A DNA stretch of 64,000 bases from Ascidiimonas aurantiaca (GCF_037646345.1 NZ_JBBEWR010000009.1:62001-126000), one strand, 5' to 3'; counted from the first letter of the stretch, positions 1-8,716 are shown. Translations and numbers: made by a program. Notes: generated from the sequence alone by a model not told the origin.

Positions 1-2187
1 AAACAAGATGCAGGAAATGAAAAAATGCAGGGTATCTCAAAAAGTATTAAAGACGGAGCCCTTGCTTTTCTTAATGCAGAATACAGGTTATTACTTGTTT
101 TTGTAATAATTGCAGCTATTGCATTGGGGGCTATTTCCTATTTTGTGCCTACCACGCATTGGTTGATTATTGTAGCTTTTGTTTTCGGCGCTTTTTTCTC
201 TGCACTGGCAGGAAATATTGGTATGCGTATCGCTACCGAATCAAATGTTCGCACCACTCAGGCGGCACGTACCAGTTTACCAAAAGCACTTAATGTTTCT
301 TTTTCGGGAGGTACCGTAATGGGACTGGGTGTAGCCAGTTTGGCAGTATTGGGTTTAAGCCTTTTCTTTTTTGTTTTTATAAAAATGTTTTTAACCGGAG
401 ACGGATCTTTCTATGATGAGATGACCATTGTACTGGAAGCGCTGGCCGGCTTCTCCTTAGGGGCAGAATCTATAGCCCTTTTTGCACGTGTTGGTGGAGG
501 TATTTATACCAAAGCAGCCGATGTAGGTGCAGACCTTGTAGGGAAAGTAGAAGCAGGTATCCCTGAAGATGATCCCAGAAATCCCGCTACCATTGCAGAT
601 AATGTGGGAGACAACGTTGGAGATGTAGCCGGAATGGGAGCTGATCTTTTTGGTTCGTATGTAGCTACTGTGCTGGCATCTATGGTACTTGGTAATTACA
701 TTATTAAAGATATGGCACTGGCCAATGGTTCTCCGTTTACAGATGCCTTTGGCGGTATGGGGCCTATTTTTTTACCTATAGTAATTGCAGGAGTAGGTAT
801 TATTGCTTCTATAATAGGTACACTTTTCATCAAAATTAAAGATAATAATGCCAAAGAAGCTCAGGTGCAGTCTGCACTTAATCTTGGTAACTGGTCATCC
901 ATCGTAATAACCGCAGTTGCTGGATATTTCCTTATTCAGTGGATGCTTCCTGATACGATTGCCATGAACTTTTTTGGAGAGGGTATTAAAGAAGTATCCA
1001 GTATGAACGTATTCTACGCTACCTTAATAGGTTTGGCAGTAGGAGGACTTATTTCTGCGTTCACTGAGTATTATACAGGACTGGGTAAAAAACCGGTTCT
1101 TAACATCGTAAAGAATTCATCTACCGGTGCGGCAACCAATATTATTGCAGGATTAGCTACAGGGATGATGTCCACATTTTCATCAGTATTGTTGTTTGCT
1201 TTAGCTATTTGGGGCTCCTATTCTCTGGCAGGGTTTTATGGCGTTGCTCTCGCGGCATCTGCCATGATGGCTACCACAGCTATGCAACTTGCTATCGATG
1301 CCTTTGGCCCTATAGCAGATAATGCAGGAGGAATAGCAGAGATGAGTGAACTTCCTGAAGAAGTAAGAAGCCGTACAGACATCCTTGATTCTGTTGGAAA
1401 TACTACAGCCGCCGTTGGTAAAGGTTTTGCTATTGCATCTGCAGCGCTTACGGCACTTGCTCTTTTTGCTGCTTATGTTACCTTTACCGGTATTGATGGA
1501 ATTAATATTTTTAAAGCCGATGTTCTCGCTGCTCTTTTTATTGGGGGTATGATACCTGTTGTATTTTCGGCACTGGCCATGCAAAGTGTGGGGAAAGCTG
1601 CTATGGAAATGGTAAAAGAGGTAAGAAGGCAGTTTAAAGAAATACCTGGTATTATGGAAGGTACCGGTACGCCTGACTATGCCAAATGTGTGGATATTTC
1701 TACAAAGGCTGCTTTGAGAGAAATGCTGCTTCCCGGCCTTATTACTATCGTAACTCCAGTACTTATAGGCTTCATAATGGGGCCCGAAGCACTTGGGTCT
1801 TACATGGCAGGTGTTGCAGTATCTGGTGTACTTTGGGCCATTTTTCAAAATAATGCCGGTGGTGCATGGGATAATGCAAAAAAATCATTTGAAGCGGGAG
1901 TAGAAATAGATGGAAAAATGACCTACAAAGGTTCTGAAGCTCACAAGGCAGCCGTTACAGGAGATACTGTGGGAGATCCTTTCAAAGATACTTCGGGCCC
2001 TTCTATGAACATCCTTATTAAATTAACATGTTTGGTAGGTTTAGTGATCGCCCCTATATTAGGCGGACATATGGAAGAGGGAGAAGCACATGCTTCTGAA
2101 GAAATACAACAAAAAGAGATTTTGATAGAAGATACTACCACTGTTAAGCACACTACCGCTGCCGTGGTTGTAGAAAAAGCAGAATAA
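1..2187 (+). CDS. hppA: Membrane-bound proton/sodium-pumping pyrophosphatase, 5' partial
   Basis: Hydrolyses pyrophosphate and pumps H+ (or Na+) across the inner membrane. The reading frame is open to the left edge, so the true start and first membrane segment lie outside; 728 residues are visible. The substrate loop DVGADLVGKVEAGIPEDDPR, followed by NPATIADNVGDNVGDVAG, is the family signature, and many hydrophobic segments follow. The stretch GNTTAAVGKG carries Ala where K+-independent enzymes have Lys, which points to the K+-dependent class; the pumped ion cannot be read. A hydrophilic, Glu/Thr-rich tail of about 35 residues ends the protein. A strong bidirectional terminator follows. Confidence 0.97.
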   Translation, partial: KQDAGNEKMQGISKSIKDGALAFLNAEYRLLLVFVIIAAIALGAISYFVPTTHWLIIVAFVFGAFFSALAGNIGMRIATESNVRTTQAARTSLPKALNVSFSGGTVMGLGVASLAVLGLSLFFFVFIKMFLTGDGSFYDEMTIVLEALAGFSLGAESIALFARVGGGIYTKAADVGADLVGKVEAGIPEDDPRNPATIADNVGDNVGDVAGMGADLFGSYVATVLASMVLGNYIIKDMALANGSPFTDAFGGMGPIFLPIVIAGVGIIASIIGTLFIKIKDNNAKEAQVQSALNLGNWSSIVITAVAGYFLIQWMLPDTIAMNFFGEGIKEVSSMNVFYATLIGLAVGGLISAFTEYYTGLGKKPVLNIVKNSSTGAATNIIAGLATGMMSTFSSVLLFALAIWGSYSLAGFYGVALAASAMMATTAMQLAIDAFGPIADNAGGIAEMSELPEEVRSRTDILDSVGNTTAAVGKGFAIASAALTALALFAAYVTFTGIDGINIFKADVLAALFIGGMIPVVFSALAMQSVGKAAMEMVKEVRRQFKEIPGIMEGTGTPDYAKCVDISTKAALREMLLPGLITIVTPVLIGFIMGPEALGSYMAGVAVSGVLWAIFQNNAGGAWDNAKKSFEAGVEIDGKMTYKGSEAHKAAVTGDTVGDPFKDTSGPSMNILIKLTCLVGLVIAPILGGHMEEGEAHASEEIQQKEILIEDTTTVKHTTAAVVVEKAE

Positions 2188-2244
2188 TTATGGAAAGAAG
2201 AGACTGTTTAATAACAGTTTACTTTTAAAATATATGATAACAAA

Positions 2245-2280
2245 AAACTCATCAGTACACTGATGAGTTTTTTTATTTTA
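2245..2280. terminator. Bidirectional terminator between hppA and the deoxynucleoside kinase
   Basis: An 11-bp perfect stem (AAACTCATCAG with CTGATGAGTTT, loop TACA) is followed by a T-rich run and preceded by an A-run, so it can stop transcripts from both convergent genes. Confidence 0.85.
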
Positions 2281-2294
2281 TCAAATAATGATCT

Positions 2295-2909
2295 CTAAAA
2301 AAGTCCGTAAAGTTCTCCGTCAATACGGTTCACTACATTTCCCAGATCTTCAGGGTTATCTACAAAGTCCAGTTGATCGACATCTATAACCAATAATTTT
2401 CCCTTATCATAACTGTGTACCCATGCCTCATAGCGCTCATTTAACCTACTCAAATAATCAATCGAAATAGAGTTTTCATATTCGCGTCCTCTTCGGTGTA
2501 TTTGTTTTACCAGATTCGGTATGGAGCTTCTTAAGTAAATAAGAAGGTCAGGAGGTTGAACAAGATTCTCCATAAGATCAAAAAGAGACCGGTAGTTGTT
2601 AAAATCCCGGTTAGTCATGAGCCCCATAGCATGCAGGTTGGGAGCAAAGATATGAGCATCTTCATAAATGGTGCGATCTTGTATGATCTTTTTTCCACTC
2701 TCGCGAATCTGTAATATTTGACTGAATCGGCTGTTTAGGAAATAGATCTGAAGATTAAAACTCCACCGTTCCATCTGATTGTAAAAATCATCTAAATAAG
2801 GATTATCTACCACATCTTCAAAATGGGCCTCCCATTTGTAATGTTTGGAAAGTAGCTTGGTAAGTGTGGTTTTTCCTGCTCCTATATTTCCTGCGATAGC
2901 AACGTGCAT
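2295..2909 (-). CDS. Deoxynucleoside kinase (dNK/dGK family)
   Basis: A 204-residue cytoplasmic kinase that phosphorylates deoxynucleosides for nucleotide salvage. The P-loop GNIGAGKT lies at residues 7-14, a family-type QDRTIYED motif sits in the middle, and the Arg-rich lid reads HRRGREYE. Length matches single-domain bacterial members. Which deoxynucleoside it prefers cannot be told from the sequence. It is transcribed towards hppA and is separated from the amidohydrolase gene upstream by about 140 bp, so it probably has its own promoter; a TATATTTA element on the minus strand near 2960 is a weak candidate. Confidence 0.9.
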   Translation of the reverse strand: MHVAIAGNIGAGKTTLTKLLSKHYKWEAHFEDVVDNPYLDDFYNQMERWSFNLQIYFLNSRFSQILQIRESGKKIIQDRTIYEDAHIFAPNLHAMGLMTNRDFNNYRSLFDLMENLVQPPDLLIYLRSSIPNLVKQIHRRGREYENSISIDYLSRLNERYEAWVHSYDKGKLLVIDVDQLDFVDNPEDLGNVVNRIDGELYGLF

Positions 2910-3046
2910 GGTACTTTAAATTACAATTTAACTTATTAATAACCGTAACAGTGGTTCGGTAAATATACAAGTTATCCCTGTTTTCCAGAAAAGGTTTCAG
3001 TTATAATCTGTTATGACAGGCAGTTTATTCGATGTAGTGTATTTGC

Positions 3047-4471
3047 TTAAAGATTAAGAGTAGTATTAAGCAGGTTCTTTAACTTTTTGGTATTGTATAT
3101 CTTACCATTCATTATAACCGTGCTTACAGTTCTCGTATGGGAAATGTTTTCCAGAGGATTTTTATCAAGCAAAATAAGATCAGAAGACTTACCTACATCA
3201 ATGGTTCCGTAAAAGTTGTCTTTGTGTAAAAAGGAAGCACCATTGAAAGTAGAAGTTCTTAGAGCTTCCAGGGGGGTTAAGCCCGCATTTACCATAGCTT
3301 CCAGTTCGGAATGAAGAGATTCTCCCGGATATATAAAAGAATTAAAAGCTCCGCAATCAGAACCCGCCATTAACGGAACTCCTGCCGTTTGTAGCTTGGT
3401 TACCAGATCTTTAAATCTTTGTTGTAACCTGCATCTCATTTTTTTCATTTCGGGGCTTGTCTTGGTAAGGTTTTGTATTCTTCGGTCATAGGTTTCTACA
3501 AGTTCTGTATTTACATACTGTAAATAAGGGTCCTTTTCATGATCTTCAGCCCCTATATTGCTAAGTACATTGCCAATGTGTAGTGTGGGTACCACATAAG
3601 TGTTTTTCTCTTTTAGAAGGTTAAAAGTGTGTCTTGCCGTTACCGGGTCATATGTATCGAGGATCTTTCCGAATGAATCCCAAAAACCCACAGTGCCCTG
3701 CTGAATTTCAAGGGTTATCTCTTTTTCTCTGTATGAGCAGCCTTTTAAAACATAATACAGATGCTCGATAGAACCAATACCCTGATTGACCGTTTCTTCC
3801 AGAAGTACAGTAAAAGGCATATGGCCCGAAGTAATAAAGTGCCGTTCACGTGCCTGTTCCAGTGTTTGTAAATACAAATCTCTTGATATTTTACTATCGT
3901 AGATCTTGACAAAATCAACGTGCAATACTTCCAGAGAATCTAAAGCTTTCTTTACCTCTTCAGGGGTCTCTACTTCAAGACTCCCCTCCCATGAAGCATT
4001 TTTACCATCTATTTTCGGGCCACTTGTAAATATACGAGGCCCCACCAGTGAGCCATTTTGGATTTGTTTTTTCCACTGTAATATCTCGTTCGTAAGGTCT
4101 CCTCCGGCATCTCTCACTCCGGTAATACCATTTACCAAAAATAGAATAAGAAATTCTTTATTAGCCTCTACCAATGCATTTCCACCTCTTAAATGAACAT
4201 GGTTATCCCAAAGACCAGGCATGATATATTTTCCCGTGCCGTCAATAATCTTTCGGGCACGATATTTTTTATCTTCATGTACTTTTTCAACCAGGGATAT
4301 TACATTTCCGGAAATAGCAACATTATGGAAAGGAATAACTTCTCCCGAAACTACATCAACAATATTTACGTTTGAAACGAGGATATCACATTGAGGTGAA
4401 TCCTTATCAGTACACCCCAACAAAAAAAATAAGCCAATAAAAAAGAATATGGGTTTATCGTAAAATACCAT
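3047..4471 (-). CDS. Amidohydrolase-family lipoprotein
   Basis: A metal-dependent hydrolase of the imidazolonepropionase/prolidase-like amidohydrolase group. I start it at the Met beginning MVFYDKP, because this gives a short hydrophobic leader ending in the lipobox LLGC; the longer frame up to 4513 would bury the signal. Metal-site residues are all present: His-x-His in WDNHVHLRG, the Lys in VKIYDS, His in SGHMPF, His in IEHLYY and Asp in AGSDCG. It should therefore be an active, membrane-anchored, probably periplasm-facing enzyme. The substrate is not predictable. It is divergent from metK. Confidence 0.85.
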   Translation of the reverse strand: MVFYDKPIFFFIGLFFLLGCTDKDSPQCDILVSNVNIVDVVSGEVIPFHNVAISGNVISLVEKVHEDKKYRARKIIDGTGKYIMPGLWDNHVHLRGGNALVEANKEFLILFLVNGITGVRDAGGDLTNEILQWKKQIQNGSLVGPRIFTSGPKIDGKNASWEGSLEVETPEEVKKALDSLEVLHVDFVKIYDSKISRDLYLQTLEQARERHFITSGHMPFTVLLEETVNQGIGSIEHLYYVLKGCSYREKEITLEIQQGTVGFWDSFGKILDTYDPVTARHTFNLLKEKNTYVVPTLHIGNVLSNIGAEDHEKDPYLQYVNTELVETYDRRIQNLTKTSPEMKKMRCRLQQRFKDLVTKLQTAGVPLMAGSDCGAFNSFIYPGESLHSELEAMVNAGLTPLEALRTSTFNGASFLHKDNFYGTIDVGKSSDLILLDKNPLENISHTRTVSTVIMNGKIYNTKKLKNLLNTTLNL

Positions 4472-4627
4472 GTAATTGTTTATGAGGGCCTTTCGAGCTA
4501 AATTTCTATACAATATACTAAATTTATCTTTAGGTTTTTACATGTGACAATACGGTTGTAAGTAAAAACCTCCATTTCTTCGTTAAGAAATAAATGTTAA
4601 ATCTTTCCCCAAACAAATGTTTTTGTT

Positions 4628-4635
4628 TACTTTTG
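4628..4635 (+). promoter_or_regulatory. Probable -7 element of the metK promoter
   Basis: TACTTTTG matches the Bacteroidetes -7 consensus TAnnTTTG exactly and lies about 15 bp before the riboswitch, so the transcript would start just upstream of it. A clear -33 TTTG is not visible. Confidence 0.5.
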
Positions 4636-4648
4636 GTGCCGAATTATT

Positions 4649-4716
4649 GGGAGGAGAGATTTGAACTGATTGCAACCTCAGAAAAAAAATGCTAAAGCAG
4701 TAGAAACCTCCTTTAG
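4649..4716 (+). promoter_or_regulatory. SAM-II-type riboswitch upstream of metK
   Basis: The sequence has the SAM-II layout: a P1 stem GAGG/CCTC (4651-4654 with 4676-4679) enclosing ATTTGAACTGATTGCAA, then an A-rich linker and the conserved GCTAAAG (4691-4697). This fits the known family pattern of UUU..AACC..AUUGCAA and GCUAAA. The P1 loop is about two bases longer than in the metagenomic metX example I remember. CTAAAG can also pair with CTTTAG at 4711-4716, and GGGAGGA at 4649-4655 is perfectly complementary to TCCTCCC at 4730-4736, giving a competing fold. It would lower metK expression when SAM is abundant. Confidence 0.8.
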
Positions 4717-4756
4717 TACACTATATACTTCCTCCCTTTTAAATTAAAATAAATTT

Positions 4757-6013
4757 ATGGCATATTTGTTTACGTCAGAATCGGTTAGTGAGGGGCATCC
4801 TGATAAAATAGCAGACCAGATTAGTGACGCACTTTTAGATAATTTTTTAGCTTTTGACCCCGATAGCAAAGTAGCATGTGAAACGCTGGTTACCACAGGC
4901 CAGGTTATTTTAGCAGGTGAAGTTAAAAGTAAAACATACCTCGATGTACAAAATATAGCTCGTGATGTAATCAACAAAATTGGTTATACAAAAGGAGAAT
5001 ATCAGTTTAGTGGTGACTCCTGCGGTGTCATCTCTATGATACATGAGCAATCTAAAGATATTAACCAGGGAGTAGATAGAAATACACGCGAAGAGCAGGG
5101 AGCCGGAGATCAGGGTATGATGTTCGGGTATGCAACCAGTGAAACAGCTAACTATATGCCCCTGGCACTGGATATATCACATAAGATCTTACAGGTGCTG
5201 GCACAATTGCGCAGGAATGGTGATGAAATTGGCTATCTGCGGCCCGATGCCAAAGCACAGGTTACTATAGAATATAGCGATGATAACATTCCACAGCGAA
5301 TAGATACGATCGTTATTTCTACCCAACACGATGCTTTTGATACAGATGATGCCAAAATGCTGGCAAAGATCAAATACGACATCTTAAATATTCTTATCCC
5401 GAAAGTAAAAGCGCAATTACCTCCCTATGTTCAGAAACTGTTTAATGAAGATATTGATTATCACATTAACCCCACAGGTAAATTTGTAATAGGAGGCCCT
5501 CATGGAGATACCGGGCTTACGGGTCGAAAGATCATAGTAGATACATATGGTGGTAAAGGCGCTCATGGAGGTGGGGCCTTTAGTGGCAAGGATCCCAGTA
5601 AAGTTGACAGAAGCGCTGCTTATGCTGCGAGACATATTGCCAAAAATCTGGTAGCAGCAGGTGTGGCAGATGAAGTTTTGGTACAAATAAGTTATGCCAT
5701 TGGAGTAGTACAACCTACTTCAGTTTACGTGAATACTTATGGTACCGCTAAAGTACCTTTAAGCGACGGAACGATCGCTAAAAAAGTAGAAACTATTTTT
5801 GATATGCGTCCTTTTGCTATTGAAGAAAGGCTCAAATTGAGAAACCCTATTTATCTGGAGTCTGCCGCCTATGGGCATATGGGTAAAGAACCTCGCCTGG
5901 TTAAAAAAGTGTTCGAATCTCCCTACGAAGGAAAAATTGAAAAAGAAGTAGAACTTTTTACCTGGGAAAAGTTAGATCATGTAGATAAAGTAAAAGAAGT
6001 GTTTGGTATTTGA
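4757..6013 (+). CDS. metK: S-adenosylmethionine synthetase
   Basis: Makes SAM from methionine and ATP. The N-terminal GHPDKIADQISDALLD motif contains the catalytic His14 and the metal Asp16; GAGDQGMMFGYA is the ATP-binding signature and GGGAFSGKDPSKVDRS the phosphate loop. At 418 residues it is longer than the roughly 384 of E. coli, as is usual in Bacteroidetes. It is monocistronic as far as can be seen, controlled by the riboswitch just upstream, and followed by the leader region of metY. Confidence 0.97.
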   Translation: MAYLFTSESVSEGHPDKIADQISDALLDNFLAFDPDSKVACETLVTTGQVILAGEVKSKTYLDVQNIARDVINKIGYTKGEYQFSGDSCGVISMIHEQSKDINQGVDRNTREEQGAGDQGMMFGYATSETANYMPLALDISHKILQVLAQLRRNGDEIGYLRPDAKAQVTIEYSDDNIPQRIDTIVISTQHDAFDTDDAKMLAKIKYDILNILIPKVKAQLPPYVQKLFNEDIDYHINPTGKFVIGGPHGDTGLTGRKIIVDTYGGKGAHGGGAFSGKDPSKVDRSAAYAARHIAKNLVAAGVADEVLVQISYAIGVVQPTSVYVNTYGTAKVPLSDGTIAKKVETIFDMRPFAIEERLKLRNPIYLESAAYGHMGKEPRLVKKVFESPYEGKIEKEVELFTWEKLDHVDKVKEVFGI

Positions 6014-6040
6014 AAGAACCAAGCACTTTTTGTTTAAAAA

Positions 6041-6073
6041 TTTGGAATTTAAAATTTAGTTTCCTAATCTTTG
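6041..6073 (+). promoter_or_regulatory. Possible promoter for the metY leader transcript
   Basis: TTTG at 6041-6044 and AATCTTTG at 6066-6073 are spaced by 21 bp, as expected for Bacteroidetes -33 and -7 elements; the -7 has one mismatch to TAnnTTTG. The first leader peptide starts about 20 bp downstream. Confidence 0.35.
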
Positions 6074-6092
6074 TAAAACAATTAGTAACAAA

Positions 6093-6161
6093 ATGAAAAA
6101 GTTTATGTCTTGTTTTTGTATGCTTATGCAGATTAATTCTGCAGAGTGTTCTATTGCATAA
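6093..6161 (+). CDS. Met/Cys-rich leader peptide 1 of the metY operon
   Basis: A 22-codon reading frame starts MKKFMSCFCMLMQ and contains Met at residues 1, 5, 10 and 12 and Cys at 7, 9 and 19. It ends 22 bases before a strong terminator. This is the layout of a translation-coupled attenuator: ribosomes short of charged tRNA-Met or tRNA-Cys would stall within residues 5-12. GCAGAG at 6141-6146, near the end of the peptide, can pair (one G-U) with CTCTGT in the 5' arm of the terminator, so it could act as an antiterminator that is covered when the ribosome reaches the stop codon. This reading is inferred from sequence alone. Confidence 0.7.
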   Translation: MKKFMSCFCMLMQINSAECSIA

Positions 6162-6183
6162 ACGAAAAAATATATAATCCAGC

Positions 6184-6220
6184 AATAAAGCCTCTGTCAC
6201 GACAGAGGCTTTATTTTTTT
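6184..6220 (+). terminator. Attenuator terminator 1 before metY
   Basis: A 15-bp perfect stem (6184-6198 with 6201-6215; core GCCTCTGTC/GACAGAGGC) runs into a long T-tract. It follows leader peptide 1 and can also serve as the metK terminator. Confidence 0.85.
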
Positions 6221-6228
6221 AATTATTT

Positions 6229-6315
6229 ATGAAAAATATATCGGTTTTAATGAGCATGTTTATAATGATGGCTATGTGTTATAGCCCGAAAGCTCATTGC
6301 CGAAAAAAGACGTAA
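6229..6315 (+). CDS. Met-rich leader peptide 2 of the metY operon
   Basis: A 28-codon frame starts MKNISVLMSMFIMMAMCY. Met occupies residues 1, 8, 10, 13, 14 and 16, and Cys 17 and 24. It begins just after the T-tract of terminator 1 and ends about 20 bases before terminator 2. The density of Met codons in so short a frame and its place between two terminators argue for a second attenuation step in series. CCCG at 6285-6288 can pair with CGGG at 6335-6338 at the foot of terminator 2, a possible antiterminator. The peptide itself probably has no function beyond being translated. Confidence 0.75.
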   Translation: MKNISVLMSMFIMMAMCYSPKAHCRKKT

Positions 6316-6336
6316 TCTAATAGTTGGTTAAACACG

Positions 6337-6372
6337 GGGTCCTTTTGGCAATGCTAAAAGGGCCCTTTTTTT
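6337..6372 (+). terminator. Attenuator terminator 2 before metY
   Basis: A 10-bp stem GGGTCCTTTT/AAAAGGGCCC (one G-T pair) has a 9-base loop and is followed by seven T. It ends about 25 bases before the metY start, so it must be read through for expression. Confidence 0.85.
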
Positions 6373-6396
6373 ATGAATATACTTAAAACAAAAATC

Positions 6397-7692
6397 ATGA
6401 GTACACAAAAATTTGCTACGCAGGCATTACACACGGGTCACAATGTAAACGAAACCAAAAGTACACGCGCGGTGCCCATTTATCAGTCCACATCATATGT
6501 ATTTCAAAATACAGATCATGCGGCAAGTTTGTTTTCCCTGGCAGAACCGGGATACATTTATACACGTATTAACAACCCTACCAATGATATCCTGGAGCAA
6601 CGGCTTGCCGCTTTGGAGGGAGGCATCGCTGCGGTAGTAACCGCTTCCGGTACGGCAGCTATTGCTACTACTTTACTCGTACTGCTAAAAGCAGGAGACC
6701 ATTTAGTGGCATCTTCCAGTTTATACGGAGGAACTTACAATCTTTTAAATGTAACCTTACCCCGTTTGGGGATCACAACCACCTTTGTTGATCCGTCCCA
6801 GCCGGAAAACTTCCAAAAGGCAGTACGCCCCAATACACGCGCATTTTTTTTAGAGTCATTAGGGAATCCTAAACTGGACGTGATCGATATTAAAGAAGTG
6901 GCAGTATGGGCCAGGGAAAACAAAGTCCCGCTTATTGTAGATAACACGGTAGCTACACCTTATTTACTCAACCCTATTGAACATGGAGCCAATATCGTAA
7001 TACATTCGTTAACTAAATACATCAACGGTAACGGCACCGCTTTAGGAGGTGCTATTATAGACGCCGGTACTTTTGACTGGTCTAATGGAAAATTTCCGGA
7101 GTTTACAGAACCTTCTCCCGGGTATCACGGACTCATATATCATGAAGCTTTAAAAGAAGCCGCATTTATAGCCAAAGTGCGTATTGAAGGTCTTCGGGAC
7201 TACGGAGCTGCCCTTAGTCCGTTTAATACTTTTCAAATCATACAGGGACTGGAAACCTTGCAGTTACGAATTAAAAAACACAGTAAAAATGCGTTGCAAC
7301 TGGCAAAATGGCTTCAGCAGCAGGAAGAAGTTTCCTGGGTAAATTATCCCGGACTCGAAGAAAGCAAATATTATGACCTTGCTGTAAAATACCTTCCCGA
7401 GGGTCAAAGCGGTATTGTGACTTTTGGAGTAAAAGGAGGCTTTGAAGCCGCAAAAATAGTAACCGATGAAACAAAACTCTTCTCGCTACTGGCCAATATA
7501 GGAGATACCAAATCACTCATCATACACCCCGCCAGTACAACCCATCAACAGCTTACGGAGGCGCAACAGGTATCTACAGGAGTTACCGGAGACCTTATTA
7601 GAATATCTGTAGGGTTGGAAGCTATAGAAGATTTGATAACCGATCTGAGGCAGGCACTAGACAAAGTAAAGCATCAGGTACAGGTACTATAA
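6397..7692 (+). CDS. metY: O-acetylhomoserine sulfhydrylase (MetY type)
   Basis: A PLP enzyme of the Cys/Met metabolism family that joins sulfide to O-acetylhomoserine to give homocysteine; some members also use acetylserine. I choose the ATG at MSTQKFATQALHTGHN because an upstream in-frame ATG at 6373 abuts the terminator T-run. The protein is 431 residues, the larger MetY size. Visible motifs are TSYVFQNTDHAA, YTRINNPTNDILEQRLAALEGG, the PLP lysine in VIHSLTKYINGNG, and IHPASTTHQQL near the end. It is the first gene after the Met/Cys attenuator and probably heads an operon through sulfite reductase or beyond. Confidence 0.93.
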   Translation: MSTQKFATQALHTGHNVNETKSTRAVPIYQSTSYVFQNTDHAASLFSLAEPGYIYTRINNPTNDILEQRLAALEGGIAAVVTASGTAAIATTLLVLLKAGDHLVASSSLYGGTYNLLNVTLPRLGITTTFVDPSQPENFQKAVRPNTRAFFLESLGNPKLDVIDIKEVAVWARENKVPLIVDNTVATPYLLNPIEHGANIVIHSLTKYINGNGTALGGAIIDAGTFDWSNGKFPEFTEPSPGYHGLIYHEALKEAAFIAKVRIEGLRDYGAALSPFNTFQIIQGLETLQLRIKKHSKNALQLAKWLQQQEEVSWVNYPGLEESKYYDLAVKYLPEGQSGIVTFGVKGGFEAAKIVTDETKLFSLLANIGDTKSLIIHPASTTHQQLTEAQQVSTGVTGDLIRISVGLEAIEDLITDLRQALDKVKHQVQVL

Positions 7693-7715
7693 ATATAAAA
7701 CCCTCCAATAGTAAA

Positions 7716-7721
7716 AAGGAG
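7716..7721 (+). promoter_or_regulatory. Shine-Dalgarno site of the metX-like gene
   Basis: AAGGAG lies five bases before the ATG. Such a clear ribosome-binding site is unusual in this window, where most genes lack one. Confidence 0.5.
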
Positions 7722-7726
7722 AACGT

Positions 7727-8716
7727 ATGAAAAAAGAACTCAAAAAAATACATCTGGCTGGCTTTACCACCAAAAGCGGAGCATACTATCCAATACTCCC
7801 ATTGTCTTATCAGGTTTTTGGTAAGCCTTTGGGAACAGCTCCCGTGATATTGGTAAACCATGCCTTAACAGGCAATTCTCAGGTAACAGGTGCTACAGGT
7901 TGGTGGAATGCAATAGTAGGAAACGGGAAAGTAATAGACACCAACGTTTTCTCTGTAATTGCTTTTAATATTCCGGGAAACGGGTACGATGGTTTCTATA
8001 TAAAGAATTATCAGGATTTTGTAGCTGCCGACACGGCCCGTATTTTTATACGAGGTCTTAATTACTTGAAAATTAAAAAACTGTATGCAATTATTGGAGG
8101 TTCTGTAGGCGGTGGTATCGCTTGGGAAATGCTTGCTCAGGCACCAGATCTTACCCGGTTTTTAATACCTATTGCAAGTGACTGGAAATCTACCGACTGG
8201 TTAATCGCTAATTGTGCCGTTCAGGAACAAATTCTCAATAACTCAAAAAACCCGGTACATGATGCCCGTATGCATGCCATGCTTTGCTATCGTTCTCCCG
8301 AATCACTTAAACATAAATTTCACAGAGGAAAAACCAGTGAAAGCAGGTATTTCGATGTTGAGAAATGGTTATTTCATCATGGGAAAAAATTAGACGACCG
8401 GTTTCGTCTGCCCGCATATAAACTTATGAATCAGTTGTTAAAAACCATTAATGCTACATCTGGTGTACAAACCATTGAGGAGGTAGTCACACGGTCAAAG
8501 GCACATATTTACATTATAGCTATAGATTCGGATGTGTTTTTTACAGCTTATGAAAATAAAGACACCTGGCGCCTGCTGCGGCAAAACAGTGAAACCGTTT
8601 TTTACAATGAAATACGATCCATTCACGGGCACGATGCCTTTCTTATAGAGCACCAGCAGGTTACTCAATTACTAGAACCCATTTTTAAACCATTAGAAAA
8701 AACGCATGAAAACTAG
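7727..8716 (+). CDS. Homoserine O-acetyltransferase-like alpha/beta hydrolase
   Basis: Most likely the MetX that activates homoserine for sulfide transfer. It has the alpha/beta-hydrolase fold: VNHALTGNS oxyanion region, nucleophile Ser126 in GGSVGG, Asp269 in AIDSD and His302 in HGHDAFL. GWWNAIVGNGKVIDT matches the MetX GWW..GPG..IDT region. It is divergent: the usual GSTGP segment is replaced by NGYDGFY, so the acyl donor or acceptor could differ. Its place between metY and homoserine dehydrogenase strongly supports homoserine acetylation. It overlaps the next gene by 11 bp. Confidence 0.8.
   Translation: MKKELKKIHLAGFTTKSGAYYPILPLSYQVFGKPLGTAPVILVNHALTGNSQVTGATGWWNAIVGNGKVIDTNVFSVIAFNIPGNGYDGFYIKNYQDFVAADTARIFIRGLNYLKIKKLYAIIGGSVGGGIAWEMLAQAPDLTRFLIPIASDWKSTDWLIANCAVQEQILNNSKNPVHDARMHAMLCYRSPESLKHKFHRGKTSESRYFDVEKWLFHHGKKLDDRFRLPAYKLMNQLLKTINATSGVQTIEEVVTRSKAHIYIIAIDSDVFFTAYENKDTWRLLRQNSETVFYNEIRSIHGHDAFLIEHQQVTQLLEPIFKPLEKTHEN

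Noticed and set aside
1201..1848. 215-codon open frame on the minus strand inside hppA
   Set aside because: Its composition is Cys/His/Ser-rich and unlike any protein; it is a shadow of the strongly conserved hppA frame.
6373..6396. Upstream ATG for metY
   Set aside because: It directly follows the terminator T-run and adds eight residues not expected in the family; the ATG at 6397 gives the usual N-terminus.
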